Below are positions 42,023 through 51,227 of a stretch of DNA of 64,000 bases, in pieces. The notes beneath the pieces were generated by a model. The model saw only the letters and a program-made list of their open reading frames with translations. It did not search any database and was not told the DNA's origin. How positions within the stretch are numbered: the stretch's first letter is position 1; every line of letters starts with the position of its first letter. The DNA lies in NCBI RefSeq assembly GCF_035556095.1, contig NZ_DATMFT010000016.1, forward strand, positions 93,548 through 157,547, given 5' to 3'. The stretch is from Parapedobacter sp035556095 (GTDB lineage: Bacteria > Bacteroidota > Bacteroidia > Sphingobacteriales > Sphingobacteriaceae). A program made the translations under genes and the position numbers.

Positions 42023-43552
42023 ATGATGCTTAAAATAAAACTTCTTTTCGTATGTGGCCTTTTTTTCTTTTTGTCATGTAACCTGCCGACAGAGATAAAT
42101 ACAGGAGGAACAGCCATCGTAGCGGGAAAATCCAAAATAACAGGAAGAATCATCGCTCCTGATAATCAAAATAGGGATAGCATTGTTTTAACTATTACTG
42201 TTCCACATCCAATTTCAGGAGAAAATGTTAGATATAACTTTCTCGCCGACCAATCGGGCAGATTCTCACTGGACTTTGATGTGGAAACCGAGACTTCTTT
42301 AGTCGGTTTGTACACGAGCGTAAACGCGGGCAAGTCCCTTATAATCAAATCTATAAATGGAGACTCCATCCACATTGATATCGCTTATGATTCAGGTCTT
42401 AATATTAAATACGCAGATGTTACGCCTGACATGAATCTATATGATGTGGGACAGAGCATACAGGTGTTAAACAAATTGATTGATTATAGACCGGATAGAC
42501 CAGATGGGGAAAATCCACGGCTCTACGATAAAAGTACGGATGAGTTCTTGGGTTATGTTGAAAGTAATGTATCTGAAAGACTGGCATTATTTGTAGATAA
42601 TGATAAATTATTCTCCAAAGAGTTTAAAGGGTTTATAGCTAAAGATTATCGTTTATTCATATATACGGGACATGTCTTCGATTACGAAGCAGAGATGAAG
42701 CGTCATTATCGTCACGTAACTCAGGATACAGTTGGTAAGCCTGAGATCCAAAAGATTGATCTGTCATATTTTCGTTTTTTGAAAGACTTCAATCTCAGCG
42801 ACCCGCAATACCTACAAACGTTCACATTCGCTGAATTTCAGAACTTAATTCTCCATAATGAAGTATTAGGGCTACCGGTGATCGGAGAAAGCGATATTCC
42901 TTCTTGGTTAGCAAGCGTGAAAGTTATTTTAGCTGATCTGGTCGGATTCGATGACGGGCCGTATTATGATGTTTTAGCGGCCAATGCCTATGGTCGGCAG
43001 CTGAACGAGCGGGGGAAGCCGCTAACTGAAAAGCAAAAAGAGCAAATCTCCAATTATTGGGAAAATGGAGAAATCGCAAAAATACTGCTCCGGAAAAACC
43101 AACAAGTTGTTGAACTGGACAAAGTAAAATCACCTACTGTTATAAATGACGTCTCGACTGTTCCGGAAGATAATGTCATGGAAACTATTGTTTCCAACTA
43201 TAAGGATAAGGTGGTATTTATAGACCTTTGGGCGACGTGGTGTGCTCCATGTTTGGATGCAATGAAACAATTCAGGGGTACAAAAGGCGGTTTTCGGTAT
43301 GAGGATGTTGTATTTGTGTATCTCACAAACGGGTCTTCACCCAAAAAGCTATGGGAGGAAAAAATACAGGGGATTGGTAGCGAACATTATTATCTGACAG
43401 ACAGTCAGTGGACTTATATGATGGAACATTTCGGGTTCGACGGTATTCCGTCATATCTATTATATGATAAAGAAGGCGTGCTCATTGATAAATTTACAGG
43501 CTTTCCCGGAAATGACATAGTAAGAGAAATGATTGACGGCCTGTTAAAATGA
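42023..43552 (+). CDS. TlpA/thioredoxin-like lipoprotein
   Basis: A lipoprotein signal (MMLKIKLLFVCGLFFFLSC, Cys at about 19) precedes about 350 residues of an N-terminal domain common to Bacteroidota TlpA-like proteins. A C-terminal thioredoxin fold follows, with the redox motif 'DLWATWCAPCLDAMKQF' (Cys407, Cys410) and 'GIPSYLLYDKEG', the cis-Pro loop. The likely role is thiol-disulfide exchange in the periplasm. The neighbouring Cys-rich protein could be a substrate, which is a guess. Length 509 is normal for the family. Confidence 0.85.
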   Translation: MMLKIKLLFVCGLFFFLSCNLPTEINTGGTAIVAGKSKITGRIIAPDNQNRDSIVLTITVPHPISGENVRYNFLADQSGRFSLDFDVETETSLVGLYTSVNAGKSLIIKSINGDSIHIDIAYDSGLNIKYADVTPDMNLYDVGQSIQVLNKLIDYRPDRPDGENPRLYDKSTDEFLGYVESNVSERLALFVDNDKLFSKEFKGFIAKDYRLFIYTGHVFDYEAEMKRHYRHVTQDTVGKPEIQKIDLSYFRFLKDFNLSDPQYLQTFTFAEFQNLILHNEVLGLPVIGESDIPSWLASVKVILADLVGFDDGPYYDVLAANAYGRQLNERGKPLTEKQKEQISNYWENGEIAKILLRKNQQVVELDKVKSPTVINDVSTVPEDNVMETIVSNYKDKVVFIDLWATWCAPCLDAMKQFRGTKGGFRYEDVVFVYLTNGSSPKKLWEEKIQGIGSEHYYLTDSQWTYMMEHFGFDGIPSYLLYDKEGVLIDKFTGFPGNDIVREMIDGLLK

Positions 43553-43577
43553 GTAATCCCTCTTCAACATTATACCC

Positions 43578-43892
43578 ATGAATACACACGAAAAGATTCC
43601 GGCTTTCGCAATTAATTTGAAATCAAGAATTGACCGCTTTAAAAGTATTCATTCAGAGTTTCTCGATCATAAGGGTTTTCAACTGGAAATTGTCAAGGCA
43701 ATTGAGGATCCAAATGGAGCATATGGCTTATGGAAAACTATCTATACTATTATCAATGAAGCAGACAAACGCGGAGATAAATTCGTCCTAATCTGCGAGG
43801 ATGATCATATTTTTACGCAGTACTTTAATATGGAAGAATTCAAAAACAGAATAACAGAATGCAAGTCAATCGGCGTTGATATACTTCCATGA
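43578..43892 (+). pseudogene. N-terminal fragment of a GT25-like glycosyltransferase
   Basis: The 104-residue frame has 'IPAFAINLKSRIDRFKSIHS' at the start and 'KRGDKFVLICEDDHIFTQYF', which is the nucleotide-sugar-binding EDD region of LPS/GT25-like transferases. Full members run to 200 residues or more, so the C-terminal half is missing. The frame ends at 'GVDILP', where homologues would be expected to continue, and joins directly to a piece of a different transferase. A deletion between two adjacent transferase genes explains the junction near 43885. Confidence 0.6.
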
Positions 43893-44177
43893 AGCCTGAA
43901 GAACTAAAATGGGGGGATATAGGGCCCAAGCTACTTACCAAAGCTGTTATTGAGCATTAGCTGTTTGATTATGTATTAGCCCCCTGAGGTTATGTGTCCC
44001 GTCAATTATTGGGTTTATGCACACTTTGTGTCAAAATCGATGCGTGATACGATTAATGAAACTTCTTATGCAATACACCTATGGAACGAAATGTGGATAA
44101 GGAATGGACTGGATAAGAACGCTGTTTACCGCGACAACTGTATTTATGAAGAATTGCAAAAAAGGTATTGTGGTTAG
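43889..44177 (+). pseudogene. C-terminal remnant of a DXD-type (Gly_transf_sug) glycosyltransferase
   Basis: Reading from 43889 gives 'MKPEELKWGDIGPKLLTKAV' then an in-frame TAG and, after a further 8 codons, a TGA. Shifting frame by one base restores 'PEVMCPVNYW' and then 'SYAIHLWNEMWIRNGLDKN' through to 'EELQKRYCG' (frame 43992-44177). These two pieces together match the C-terminal third of DXD-motif sugar transferases. One nonsense codon and a single extra C in a run of five C around 43981 are the disabling changes. The N-terminal part with the DXD motif is absent. Confidence 0.65.
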
Positions 44178-44234
44178 GGTTTCAAAAAAGTTGTCCGTCC
44201 ATCAGGGGATTGTAGTAGCTCGTTCGCTATTTCA

Positions 44235-47066
44235 TCAATACCGATACCCGATGCTGTACGTAGCAAAGACCCGCTGCGGGGCGCTCGCCTCATTGGCATA
44301 CACCAGTTTAACGCCGATGTCGAAATCCGGCAAGTAGAATCGCAGTAAATTCATATCTGCCCTGAGCTCAACACCGAACGTACGGGGCTGGAACGGCGCG
44401 CTGGTACCTACGTTCTGGAAGTCGCTAAACACGCCGCCTTTAAAGCGTTTGATATAGGCCAGCGGCCCGATAGCCCAGTCGGGGTAAGCGATGGGAAACC
44501 GATAACTGAACAGCAGCGTATTGTCTACCGGCACCGGCTGTAGCCGATCATAGCCGCTTACCAACGGGATGTCGTTGATCAGTTGATAGGTACCGCTGCT
44601 CCGCTGGTAGCTGAAGCGAGCGAGCAACGAATGGTTGGTCCACAGCCCAGGGAAATAGAACGCTGTACGTAATGCGAGGTGTTCGCCGCTGAGGTTGCCA
44701 TCGAACGGGAAATGCCGATAGCTGATGCTGACGTTCTGCCCCCAACGGGGAGCCAGATCCAATGCACTCTGCCGCTGATTTTGGTTGAAATATACTTGAT
44801 AGCTCATCGGAAATCGGACGCCGTTGATAAACTGCTCTTGGAGCTGCGGTTCGCTCAATCCATACCGGTCGGTGTAAGATGTTGCCGCACTGATTCCGGT
44901 GGTGAACACATGGTTGAGCCGATAAAAAACAAGCGGGATATCCATTTGTAAGGTGGCGACATTTTCCCGCCAGTGGACCTGCACGGTGTCTATCGCGTTG
45001 CCCGTGGTTATTCGGGCCGCAACGAGCTGACCGCGGTTACTATACGCTAACGAGAACTTGGGAAAGAACCGCTGGTAAGCCACCGAAGCTGAGTATACGC
45101 TGGAACGGATGTCGCTGTCGTATTGGTAGCCGAGACGGATTTGCATGGTGTTCAGTAGGTCGTCGGAAAGCCAGTAAATGCCGGGCTTGATGTTACCGAT
45201 ATTATCGAAATTACCGTTGTCTATCGATAAACTGTGGAAGTTTACCAAATTTTTGACGCCGTTATAAGCTATAGAAGGCCATGTTTCTGTTTCTGCCGTA
45301 TCCATAATCCCTAAATTATGTTTTTGGCTTACAGGGGCCTTAAAATGGCTTATCGACAAATTGTTCATTTTTAGTCGACTGATTTGGTAGCCGCTTACTT
45401 GGTAATTGTTAAACCACAGCTGATTGCCCGCGGTGTCTACGGAAGGGTTGAATGCGCCGAAACGGGCATTCGTCAGCTGGTGCACCAAGCCCTGTTGGTC
45501 CAGCGCATACAAGTTGTCGATGTCGTTGAAATGGGCTTTGAAAACGATGCGGCCGTCGGCATATATCGGCCGCTCAATCTGCTGGGCTTGCCAGCCGAGT
45601 AGGTAGCGATACATGGCGGTTGGGATGTCCAATTCAATGATAGCAGCACCTTTTTCGGATATGCCGGTTGCAACTATCTTGGTGCCTATAAGGTCGAATG
45701 CCGGGGTCTGAAGCAGAATGTTTCCGGGGGCGGGAAAGTGTGCGAGCGACGCTCCAGTCTCCGCATCTATCAACACCAAGCTCACCGCATTGCTTTCATC
45801 GACAGCTACGGCGGCCACCTGTGAGCCGTCCGGGCTCAGCGAGGGGGAGAAGTATCTGCTCTTCCGCGTGAGCTGCCGATAGGTCTTTTTATGCAAGTCG
45901 TATAGGTTGATGACGCTGTACGTGCGCTTGCCATATCGGCTATGTCGCCGCACCTCATCCCACACCATTTTACCAGCGGCGTAGTGGAAATGGGGTTCGG
46001 TTTGGCGACCGGTTTTCACCACATCTGTGTGCCTGCCGGACGTGTCTAGGATAACGATTTTTGGCACCTCGCGTACGCCCCTATATAGGGCAATTATCTG
46101 CCCATCCGGCAGCACTTGCGGCAGCAGCCAGCTAGCCGGTTTTCCAGCTTGTTTTCGGGGTAAAATTGGATAGTCAATTGGGTCGTTTTCCCGCAATTGT
46201 TCCCGCCATTTCTCGAGGAGATTTCCGGTTACTTTTCCATGCCATTTCCGCGTACCATAGCCGGTGAATTTATGAAGCGAACCGGTGAAATTATAAGGGC
46301 GTATCGGAACCTTGGCCATGCGGGTCATCAGGCTGTCGAGGATACCCGAACCATAGTCCGCTTTGAGGGCGGAGGTCATGAAATAACCGAGTTCGTAAAA
46401 CCCCGGCGTGACATCTCTGAGCGACCCCAAATAATCTTTCTGGTAACCATATTTTTTGCCGCTAATCAAGTTTGCCCGGAAAGGCATCTCCCACGAGGGT
46501 AGGCGCCCGCGCCCGGCCGCTGATAATTCGGTTTCCGCCATGACCGCATCACCCTCAAAAAACCATGCGGGCAAGGTGACTCCGTAAATGGCTAGGGCCA
46601 ATTGTTCAAAAAAAGGAGCACGTAAGTATCCTGCCAATTTGTCAAACTGTACAACGTGGCGGAGCTCGTGGATGGCAAGATTATCCAGCCATTTTTGAAA
46701 ATCACCTTGCTGGGGCGGGGTGGTATAGAACTCGGATCGGCGGGGTGCGAGCTGCACATTCCCGTTGGATTCTACCGTTTGGTTCTGAAGAATGATCGAG
46801 ATTTTCCGAGGTTCCTTGCCGAGGGTTGCACTTACACGCTCACGTATTTTCACAAGCTTGCTGGCGAGTTGTTGCGCCTCTCCTTCAAATTCCGAAGGGT
46901 AAATCAACTGAAAGTTTTCTGTTTGTATTTGCCGCCACCTTACACTTGGCGGGTATTGATCATCGTTAAAAATCTGTGAAAAAGCGTAATGTAAATTAAA
47001 ACATAATAACATTAATATTAAACAGCTGATTACTAACTTATAATGTGTATATATAGAGCTATTCAT
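44235..47066 (-). CDS. Large secreted protein: peptidase-MA-like zinc domain, beta-propeller and outer-membrane barrel
   Basis: The 943-residue protein starts with a signal peptide (about residues 1-30, cut at AFS). Residues about 40-320 resemble a gluzincin (peptidase MA-like) domain: 'LAIHELRHVVQFDKLAG' gives HELRH at 133-137, and 'PAWFFEGDAVMAETE' supplies the third-ligand Glu. Residues about 320-600 contain repeated 'SPDGSQVAAVAVD' and 'DTSGRHTDVV' segments of a TolB-like propeller. The C-terminal 330 residues are alternating amphipathic strands ending in 'VFATYSIGYRY', a typical outer-membrane barrel end. Related proteins are annotated in Bacteroidota without a known function. It is a single-gene unit. 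Confidence 0.72.
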   Translation of the reverse strand: MNSSIYTHYKLVISCLILMLLCFNLHYAFSQIFNDDQYPPSVRWRQIQTENFQLIYPSEFEGEAQQLASKLVKIRERVSATLGKEPRKISIILQNQTVESNGNVQLAPRRSEFYTTPPQQGDFQKWLDNLAIHELRHVVQFDKLAGYLRAPFFEQLALAIYGVTLPAWFFEGDAVMAETELSAAGRGRLPSWEMPFRANLISGKKYGYQKDYLGSLRDVTPGFYELGYFMTSALKADYGSGILDSLMTRMAKVPIRPYNFTGSLHKFTGYGTRKWHGKVTGNLLEKWREQLRENDPIDYPILPRKQAGKPASWLLPQVLPDGQIIALYRGVREVPKIVILDTSGRHTDVVKTGRQTEPHFHYAAGKMVWDEVRRHSRYGKRTYSVINLYDLHKKTYRQLTRKSRYFSPSLSPDGSQVAAVAVDESNAVSLVLIDAETGASLAHFPAPGNILLQTPAFDLIGTKIVATGISEKGAAIIELDIPTAMYRYLLGWQAQQIERPIYADGRIVFKAHFNDIDNLYALDQQGLVHQLTNARFGAFNPSVDTAGNQLWFNNYQVSGYQISRLKMNNLSISHFKAPVSQKHNLGIMDTAETETWPSIAYNGVKNLVNFHSLSIDNGNFDNIGNIKPGIYWLSDDLLNTMQIRLGYQYDSDIRSSVYSASVAYQRFFPKFSLAYSNRGQLVAARITTGNAIDTVQVHWRENVATLQMDIPLVFYRLNHVFTTGISAATSYTDRYGLSEPQLQEQFINGVRFPMSYQVYFNQNQRQSALDLAPRWGQNVSISYRHFPFDGNLSGEHLALRTAFYFPGLWTNHSLLARFSYQRSSGTYQLINDIPLVSGYDRLQPVPVDNTLLFSYRFPIAYPDWAIGPLAYIKRFKGGVFSDFQNVGTSAPFQPRTFGVELRADMNLLRFYLPDFDIGVKLVYANEASAPQRVFATYSIGYRY

Positions 47067-47703
47067 TTGAGGGTGCTAATATATTTGGTAAATCGATGAT
47101 CTTTTAATTTTATTTTATGAATTAAAAGTTTACTTAAATTTTATTTATAACTGATTTACAATTTATAATATTTTAATAATAAATTGAGATAATCCATATA
47201 TTTTATGATTAAAATCACAGAAAATTACCTCTTTTCTTAAAATTTGTAGGCGCCTCTTAAACGGTGAAAATCATGAGCTAAAGTACACTATCTTTTTGAG
47301 TTTGGTTGTGAAATTTTCTTCTGTGTGCGCTCATACTCCCCATCGTTCGCTGTACAAGTGATGTGCACGAGTTGCCAGAAAATCGCTGCCCCTATCCGCT
47401 GGTATTTTCAAGGGGCAGGTTAGCGGTGTGTAATCGCGATGCTATGGTTTCGCTGCAAGTGTGCGGTTATCGACCACTACCACGACAAGAGATTTGTCGG
47501 TGGCTTTCGAGTAGCGAGATCGATACCTATGTTTTGGTTTTGCTGACATTTTGTCTTTTATTTGTAGTCGGTCCAGGGTAAAATAACCTATTTCCCGACA
47601 TGGTTTTTAATGCCGACTTGTTCGTTCTTTTCCATAAAAAAGCCGACTTTTGCAAGCAAATCTTTCCCCAATGTAGGATACTGTTTTTAAGTTAGGAGGG
47701 CTC
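47067..47703. other. 637-bp intergenic region upstream of mgtE
   Basis: The left 200 bp are very AT-rich and hold the start region of the minus-strand gene. The remainder has a more balanced composition. A 72-codon frame at 47363-47581 has no recognisable family or start signal. No exact -7 element was found. An Mg2+-sensing leader would be a reasonable expectation before mgtE, but I cannot identify one by eye. Confidence 0.4.
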
Positions 47704-49080
47704 ATGGACGAATTGGATACGCTGGTTGAACAAACCGAAATGCTATTGGCAGAAGGTAGCGAGGAGCAACTCAAGGAGTATCTAGACGAACTCAATATAT
47801 CGGACGTGGAAGCGCTCATCGATGAGCTGCCGGAGTACGGTGCGAAGTTTATCGAAACGCTAAGTATCAACCGGGCCGTTCATGTATTCGGCATCCTCGA
47901 TTTCCCCACGCAAGAGCGGATTTTCACCAAGCTTTCCGTACCGAAAATAACGGAGCTGATCAACGAAATGCCGCCCGATGATCGGACGTCTTTTTTCAGT
48001 GATTTGAAGGGCGACGTGGTGAAGCAATTGATCATTCTTTTGCCCCCTTCTGAGCGCAAGGAAGCACTGGCTTTGTTGGGCTATCCGGAAGATAGCGTAG
48101 GCCGGTTGATGACGCCGGATTACATCACCGTAAAACAGCACTGGACCATCACGCGCGTGCTTGAGCATATCCGCAAATATGGGCGGGATTCCGAGACGAT
48201 CGATGTGCTCTATGTCATCGACAAAAATGGCGAATTGATGGATGATATCCGGATACGGAATATCCTGCTAGCGGACCCCGAAACCAGGGTGAGGGACATC
48301 ATGGACAGCCGGCTGATTTCGCTCAATGCGAACGACCCGCAGGAGGAGGCCATCAACGTTTTTCGGATGAATAATCGGGTGGCACTTCCGGTGGTCGATT
48401 CGCAGGGAATCATGCTGGGTATCGTTACCATAGACGACATCCTTTGGCTGGCCAACGAAGAGTATACGGAAGATATGCAGCGCATCGGTGGTACGGAAGC
48501 GTTGGATGAACCTTACCTCGATGTATCTATTCCTCATCTGGTAAAAAAGCGCGCGGGGTGGCTGATCGTGCTCTTTCTTGGGCAACTGCTCACAGCTACC
48601 GTACTCGAGCATTACGAAAGCCAATTGGCCAGTGCGGTGCTTATTCTGTTTATGCCGGTGATTCTCTCGAGTGGCGGGAACAGCGGGTCGCAGGCGTCCA
48701 CGTTGATTATCCAAGCGATGGCTCTGGGTGAGGTGACCCTGGCCGACTGGTGGCGTGTAATGCGGCGGGAGATTCTCTCAGGTTTATTGCTGGGACTGAT
48801 ACTTGGTGGACTTGGCTTCCTTCGTGTATGTACATGGCAAGCGTTCGCGCATGCCTACGGTGATCATTGGGTGTTGGTGGCCATCGTAGTCAGTCTATCG
48901 CTGCTTGGGGTGGTACTGTGGGGCTCGCTCGTGGGCTCCATGCTGCCGTTCCTTTTGCGTAGGCTTGGTGCTGACCCTGCCTCCTCTTCGGCACCGTTCG
49001 TGTCCACCTTGGTGGATGTGACCGGATTGATTATTTATTTCACCGTGGCCACCATTGTCCTCGCGGGCGTGCTGTTATGA
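47704..49080 (+). CDS. mgtE: Magnesium transporter MgtE
   Basis: A dimeric Mg2+ channel of the inner membrane. The 458-residue protein has the helical MgtE N-domain (about 1-130, 'ERIFTKLSVPKITELINEMP'), two CBS domains (about 130-260, with 'DDIRIRNILLADPETRVRDI' and 'VVDSQGIMLGIVTIDDILW'), the plug helix, and five transmembrane helices. The channel signature is 'PVILSSGGNSGSQASTL', with the acidic pore residue in the last helices ('VDVTGLIIYF'). Its stop overlaps the next ATG (ATGA), so the downstream gene is translationally coupled. Confidence 0.95.
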   Translation: MDELDTLVEQTEMLLAEGSEEQLKEYLDELNISDVEALIDELPEYGAKFIETLSINRAVHVFGILDFPTQERIFTKLSVPKITELINEMPPDDRTSFFSDLKGDVVKQLIILLPPSERKEALALLGYPEDSVGRLMTPDYITVKQHWTITRVLEHIRKYGRDSETIDVLYVIDKNGELMDDIRIRNILLADPETRVRDIMDSRLISLNANDPQEEAINVFRMNNRVALPVVDSQGIMLGIVTIDDILWLANEEYTEDMQRIGGTEALDEPYLDVSIPHLVKKRAGWLIVLFLGQLLTATVLEHYESQLASAVLILFMPVILSSGGNSGSQASTLIIQAMALGEVTLADWWRVMRREILSGLLLGLILGGLGFLRVCTWQAFAHAYGDHWVLVAIVVSLSLLGVVLWGSLVGSMLPFLLRRLGADPASSSAPFVSTLVDVTGLIIYFTVATIVLAGVLL

Positions 49081-49727
49081 CACGGCTCCGAACCATACTG
49101 GCCGGTGGCGTGGCATTGATGCTATCGGTATCCGGCCTCTCCGCTCAGGAAAAATTCCCTGTTTTTTTGGATGCCGAAATCGGGGCGGAGCGGTTTACGG
49201 CATCTGCCATGCATTCCATTTTTCCGGTGGGCGCGGGCCTAAAGGTGGGTCCGGTTTTTGCATTTGGCGATCAATGGCGGCTCCGGCTGCGACCCCATGC
49301 GGGAGTGACTTTTTTTTCGAATAAGATAGACGAGTGGGTAACCGAGCAATTATTGATTGTGAAGTTGGGCGGACAGGTGAGTTACGACCTGTTTTATTTG
49401 GGGCAGGCTACCTTTTTTCCGTACCTCGCCGCGGATTTCAATTGGGTAGCCAATTACGATGCAGAGCAGGAGGGCGACGGTGACGATGCGAATATCACTT
49501 ATTCCGACAGTTATTTGAAGGGGACGGGGTTTTCACAGGAAATGGGACTACGGGTACAGATACGCGAATGGTATGTGAAATTGGGGTACGAATTCTTCAA
49601 CCCCCGATTGAAGGTACGGAAGGATATTATCGACGATGACCTGGCATCAGGCTATATCACACCCCGGAACCACCGCTTTAATTTCAATTCGGTTAACATC
49701 ACCGTGGGGGCCATGTTGAGTTTATGA
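49077..49727 (+). CDS. Outer-membrane beta-barrel protein of unknown function
   Basis: The 216-residue protein has a signal peptide (MTRLRTILAGGVALMLSVS, cut after LSAQ). Alternating strands follow, such as 'GAGLKVGPVFAFGDQWRLRL' and 'QEMGLRVQIREWYVKLGYEF', ending in 'NSVNITVGAMLSL', which has the final hydrophobic residue of barrel proteins. It resembles the small outer-membrane-beta-barrel group found across Bacteroidota. It overlaps mgtE by four bases upstream and the BNR lipoprotein gene by four bases downstream. Confidence 0.65.
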   Translation: MTRLRTILAGGVALMLSVSGLSAQEKFPVFLDAEIGAERFTASAMHSIFPVGAGLKVGPVFAFGDQWRLRLRPHAGVTFFSNKIDEWVTEQLLIVKLGGQVSYDLFYLGQATFFPYLAADFNWVANYDAEQEGDGDDANITYSDSYLKGTGFSQEMGLRVQIREWYVKLGYEFFNPRLKVRKDIIDDDLASGYITPRNHRFNFNSVNITVGAMLSL

Positions 49728-50821
49728 TGAGTCTTTGCAGAAAAACGTTTATGCTGATCGCTGTTGTGCTGTTGTGGTGCTGCAACGGAAAGGATACATT
49801 GTTGGACCTGTATCCCATGGAGCCGATCGTCAACCCCGATGTAGGTATGCTGATCGGAGGTGATGGGATTATCCATGTCGACATCGATGGGCGGCAGCGC
49901 ATCAGTGGCATTGCTGAACGAGGGGTATTTTCGACAGCCGATAGGTTCCAATCGTTCGATTTTGAACCTCGCGCATGGCAAATAGCAGATGGCTTTGTTG
50001 CTTTTGGGGATGGTATCATAGTATACGCGCAATCCGTCGGCGTGTCATTCGCACTGCGGTATTCAATGGACAATGGGAAAACATGGACGACATATGGCGA
50101 AGCCATCGTAGACGGACGTTTTATTGCCGCTGGCACGGTTTCCCCCGTGCAGCTATTGGTCGCGGCAGACCGCTCCGTTTGGGTGCTGTGCCAGCAGGAA
50201 GTAGGGGTAGAGAGGCGGGTGTTGCTATACCGGATAGACGTGGAACAGCAGGGAAGCACATTGATGGTGGAGAAAGCGGGAGCAGTTGCATTGACTTTCG
50301 GTTTTGCAGATTCGGAACACGGCTGGCTGCTTTACGGTTTGCAGGGTGAAAGCGCTAGCCGCGCGTACGTGTTGCGGACGGCAAACGGAGGCCACACTTG
50401 GACAGACGGAGCGATGTTGGATGTTGCCGGCCAACTGGCTATTGCATCCATCACGGCGGAAGGCTTGTTGGTCTATAATGACGAAGGGTCGGCTTTCCAC
50501 TCTGCGGATGGCGGCATCTCCTTCGAGCCGGTAACGGTTGGTGGCGGGATATTCGCCTGCCAAGCGGTGTCGGCTGACGTCGTCTACGCCCTGCTGGAAA
50601 GTGGGGTGGCGAAAAGTGCCGATGGCGGACGTACGTGGGTTACACTGGATGCGTTTGTGCATGGGGTGGAGGTGTCCGGTACGGCATTGGACTTCCACGA
50701 CGAGCGAACCGGCATCGTCTATGGTGCAGACCGCTTGTTCATCACTGCCGACGGCGGCCAAAGCTGGGATGTGCTGGTATATCCGTACGATTATGTACTT
50801 GACGATACCGGTACAATTTGA
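49724..50821 (+). CDS. BNR/sortilin-like repeat lipoprotein
   Basis: The N-terminus 'MLIAVVLLWCCNGK' fits a lipoprotein signal. The mature part contains five Asp-box (BNR) repeats: 'SMDNGKTWT', 'TANGGHTWT', 'SADGGISFE', 'SADGGRTWV' and 'TADGGQSWD', spaced as in a beta-propeller. Catalytic sialidase residues were not seen, so it is more likely a binding or scaffold protein (photosynthesis-system-II-assembly or sortilin-like). It starts at an ATGA overlap with the barrel gene, forming a three-gene coupled cassette with mgtE. The tRNA-Asn gene follows 99 bp after its stop. Confidence 0.75.
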   Translation: MMSLCRKTFMLIAVVLLWCCNGKDTLLDLYPMEPIVNPDVGMLIGGDGIIHVDIDGRQRISGIAERGVFSTADRFQSFDFEPRAWQIADGFVAFGDGIIVYAQSVGVSFALRYSMDNGKTWTTYGEAIVDGRFIAAGTVSPVQLLVAADRSVWVLCQQEVGVERRVLLYRIDVEQQGSTLMVEKAGAVALTFGFADSEHGWLLYGLQGESASRAYVLRTANGGHTWTDGAMLDVAGQLAIASITAEGLLVYNDEGSAFHSADGGISFEPVTVGGGIFACQAVSADVVYALLESGVAKSADGGRTWVTLDAFVHGVEVSGTALDFHDERTGIVYGADRLFITADGGQSWDVLVYPYDYVLDDTGTI

Positions 50822-50920
50822 AACCGAAGGAATTGCGTTATTTTTGAAAAATTTTTTGTTTATTCGGGGGAAAGTTCCGAATATTGCAGTCCCGAAAACG
50901 GGGTATACCAGCTACAATAC

Positions 50921-50994
50921 TCCTGAATAGCTCAGCTGGTTAGAGCATCTGACTGTTAATCAGAGGGTCGCTGGTTCGAGCCCAGCTTCAGGAG
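50921..50994 (+). tRNA. tRNA-Asn (anticodon GTT)
   Basis: Acceptor stem TCCTGAA/TTCAGGA, D-arm with GCTC/GAGC, anticodon stem TCTGA/TCAGA around loop CTGTTAA (anticodon GTT), T-arm GCTGG/CCAGC with loop TTCGAGC, discriminator G. CCA is not encoded. Its 3' half from 50945 lies in the 52-bp repeat shared with 62460-62511, so the 3' end of this copy comes from the integrated element and keeps the tRNA intact. Confidence 0.97.
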
Positions 50995-50996
50995 CT
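50945..50996 (+). repeat. attL: left 52-bp direct repeat
   Basis: Perfectly identical to 62460-62511. It spans the anticodon arm, T-arm and 3' acceptor strand of tRNA-Asn plus two bases beyond the discriminator, the usual attachment site for tyrosine integrases. Confidence 0.93.
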
Positions 50997-51032
50997 TAAA
51001 AAAAAGCCTTACAGCAATGTAGGGCTTTTTTT
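50997..51032 (+). terminator. Element-supplied terminator after tRNA-Asn
   Basis: GCCTTAC and GTAGGGC pair across a 6-base loop, flanked by an A-run before and seven T after. It lies inside the element and differs from the terminator after the right repeat, so the element brings its own terminator for the rebuilt tRNA. Confidence 0.8.
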
Positions 51033-51162
51033 GTGCCTGTGTTTCTGTGCAGTAAATCAGTGTGTTGCGTTGTTTTCTTATCGTGAGTAGTTGTTTGTTC
51101 TGTTAATTACTTCTTTTTTGGAGATAACAGGATTTGTGCTTAAAACACCAAAATTTCTCCAG

Positions 51163-51184
51163 TTTTGTCTCATTTCTTGTCTCA
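51163..51184 (+). repeat. Left pair of TTGTCTCA repeats (possible integrase arm sites)
   Basis: Two TTGTCTCA copies (51165-51172, 51177-51184) 12 bp apart. The same pair with the same spacing and one mismatch over 22 bp occurs at 62385-62406 next to the integrase start. Confidence 0.6.
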
Positions 51185-51227
51185 TTTTGTTAAGTCATTT
51201 TTACCTCCTTTTTCTTGCTCAAATGTA

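Noticed and set aside
47363..47581. A 72-codon frame upstream of mgtE
   Set aside because: No family, no start signal and no conserved motif; the hydrophobic end could arise by chance.
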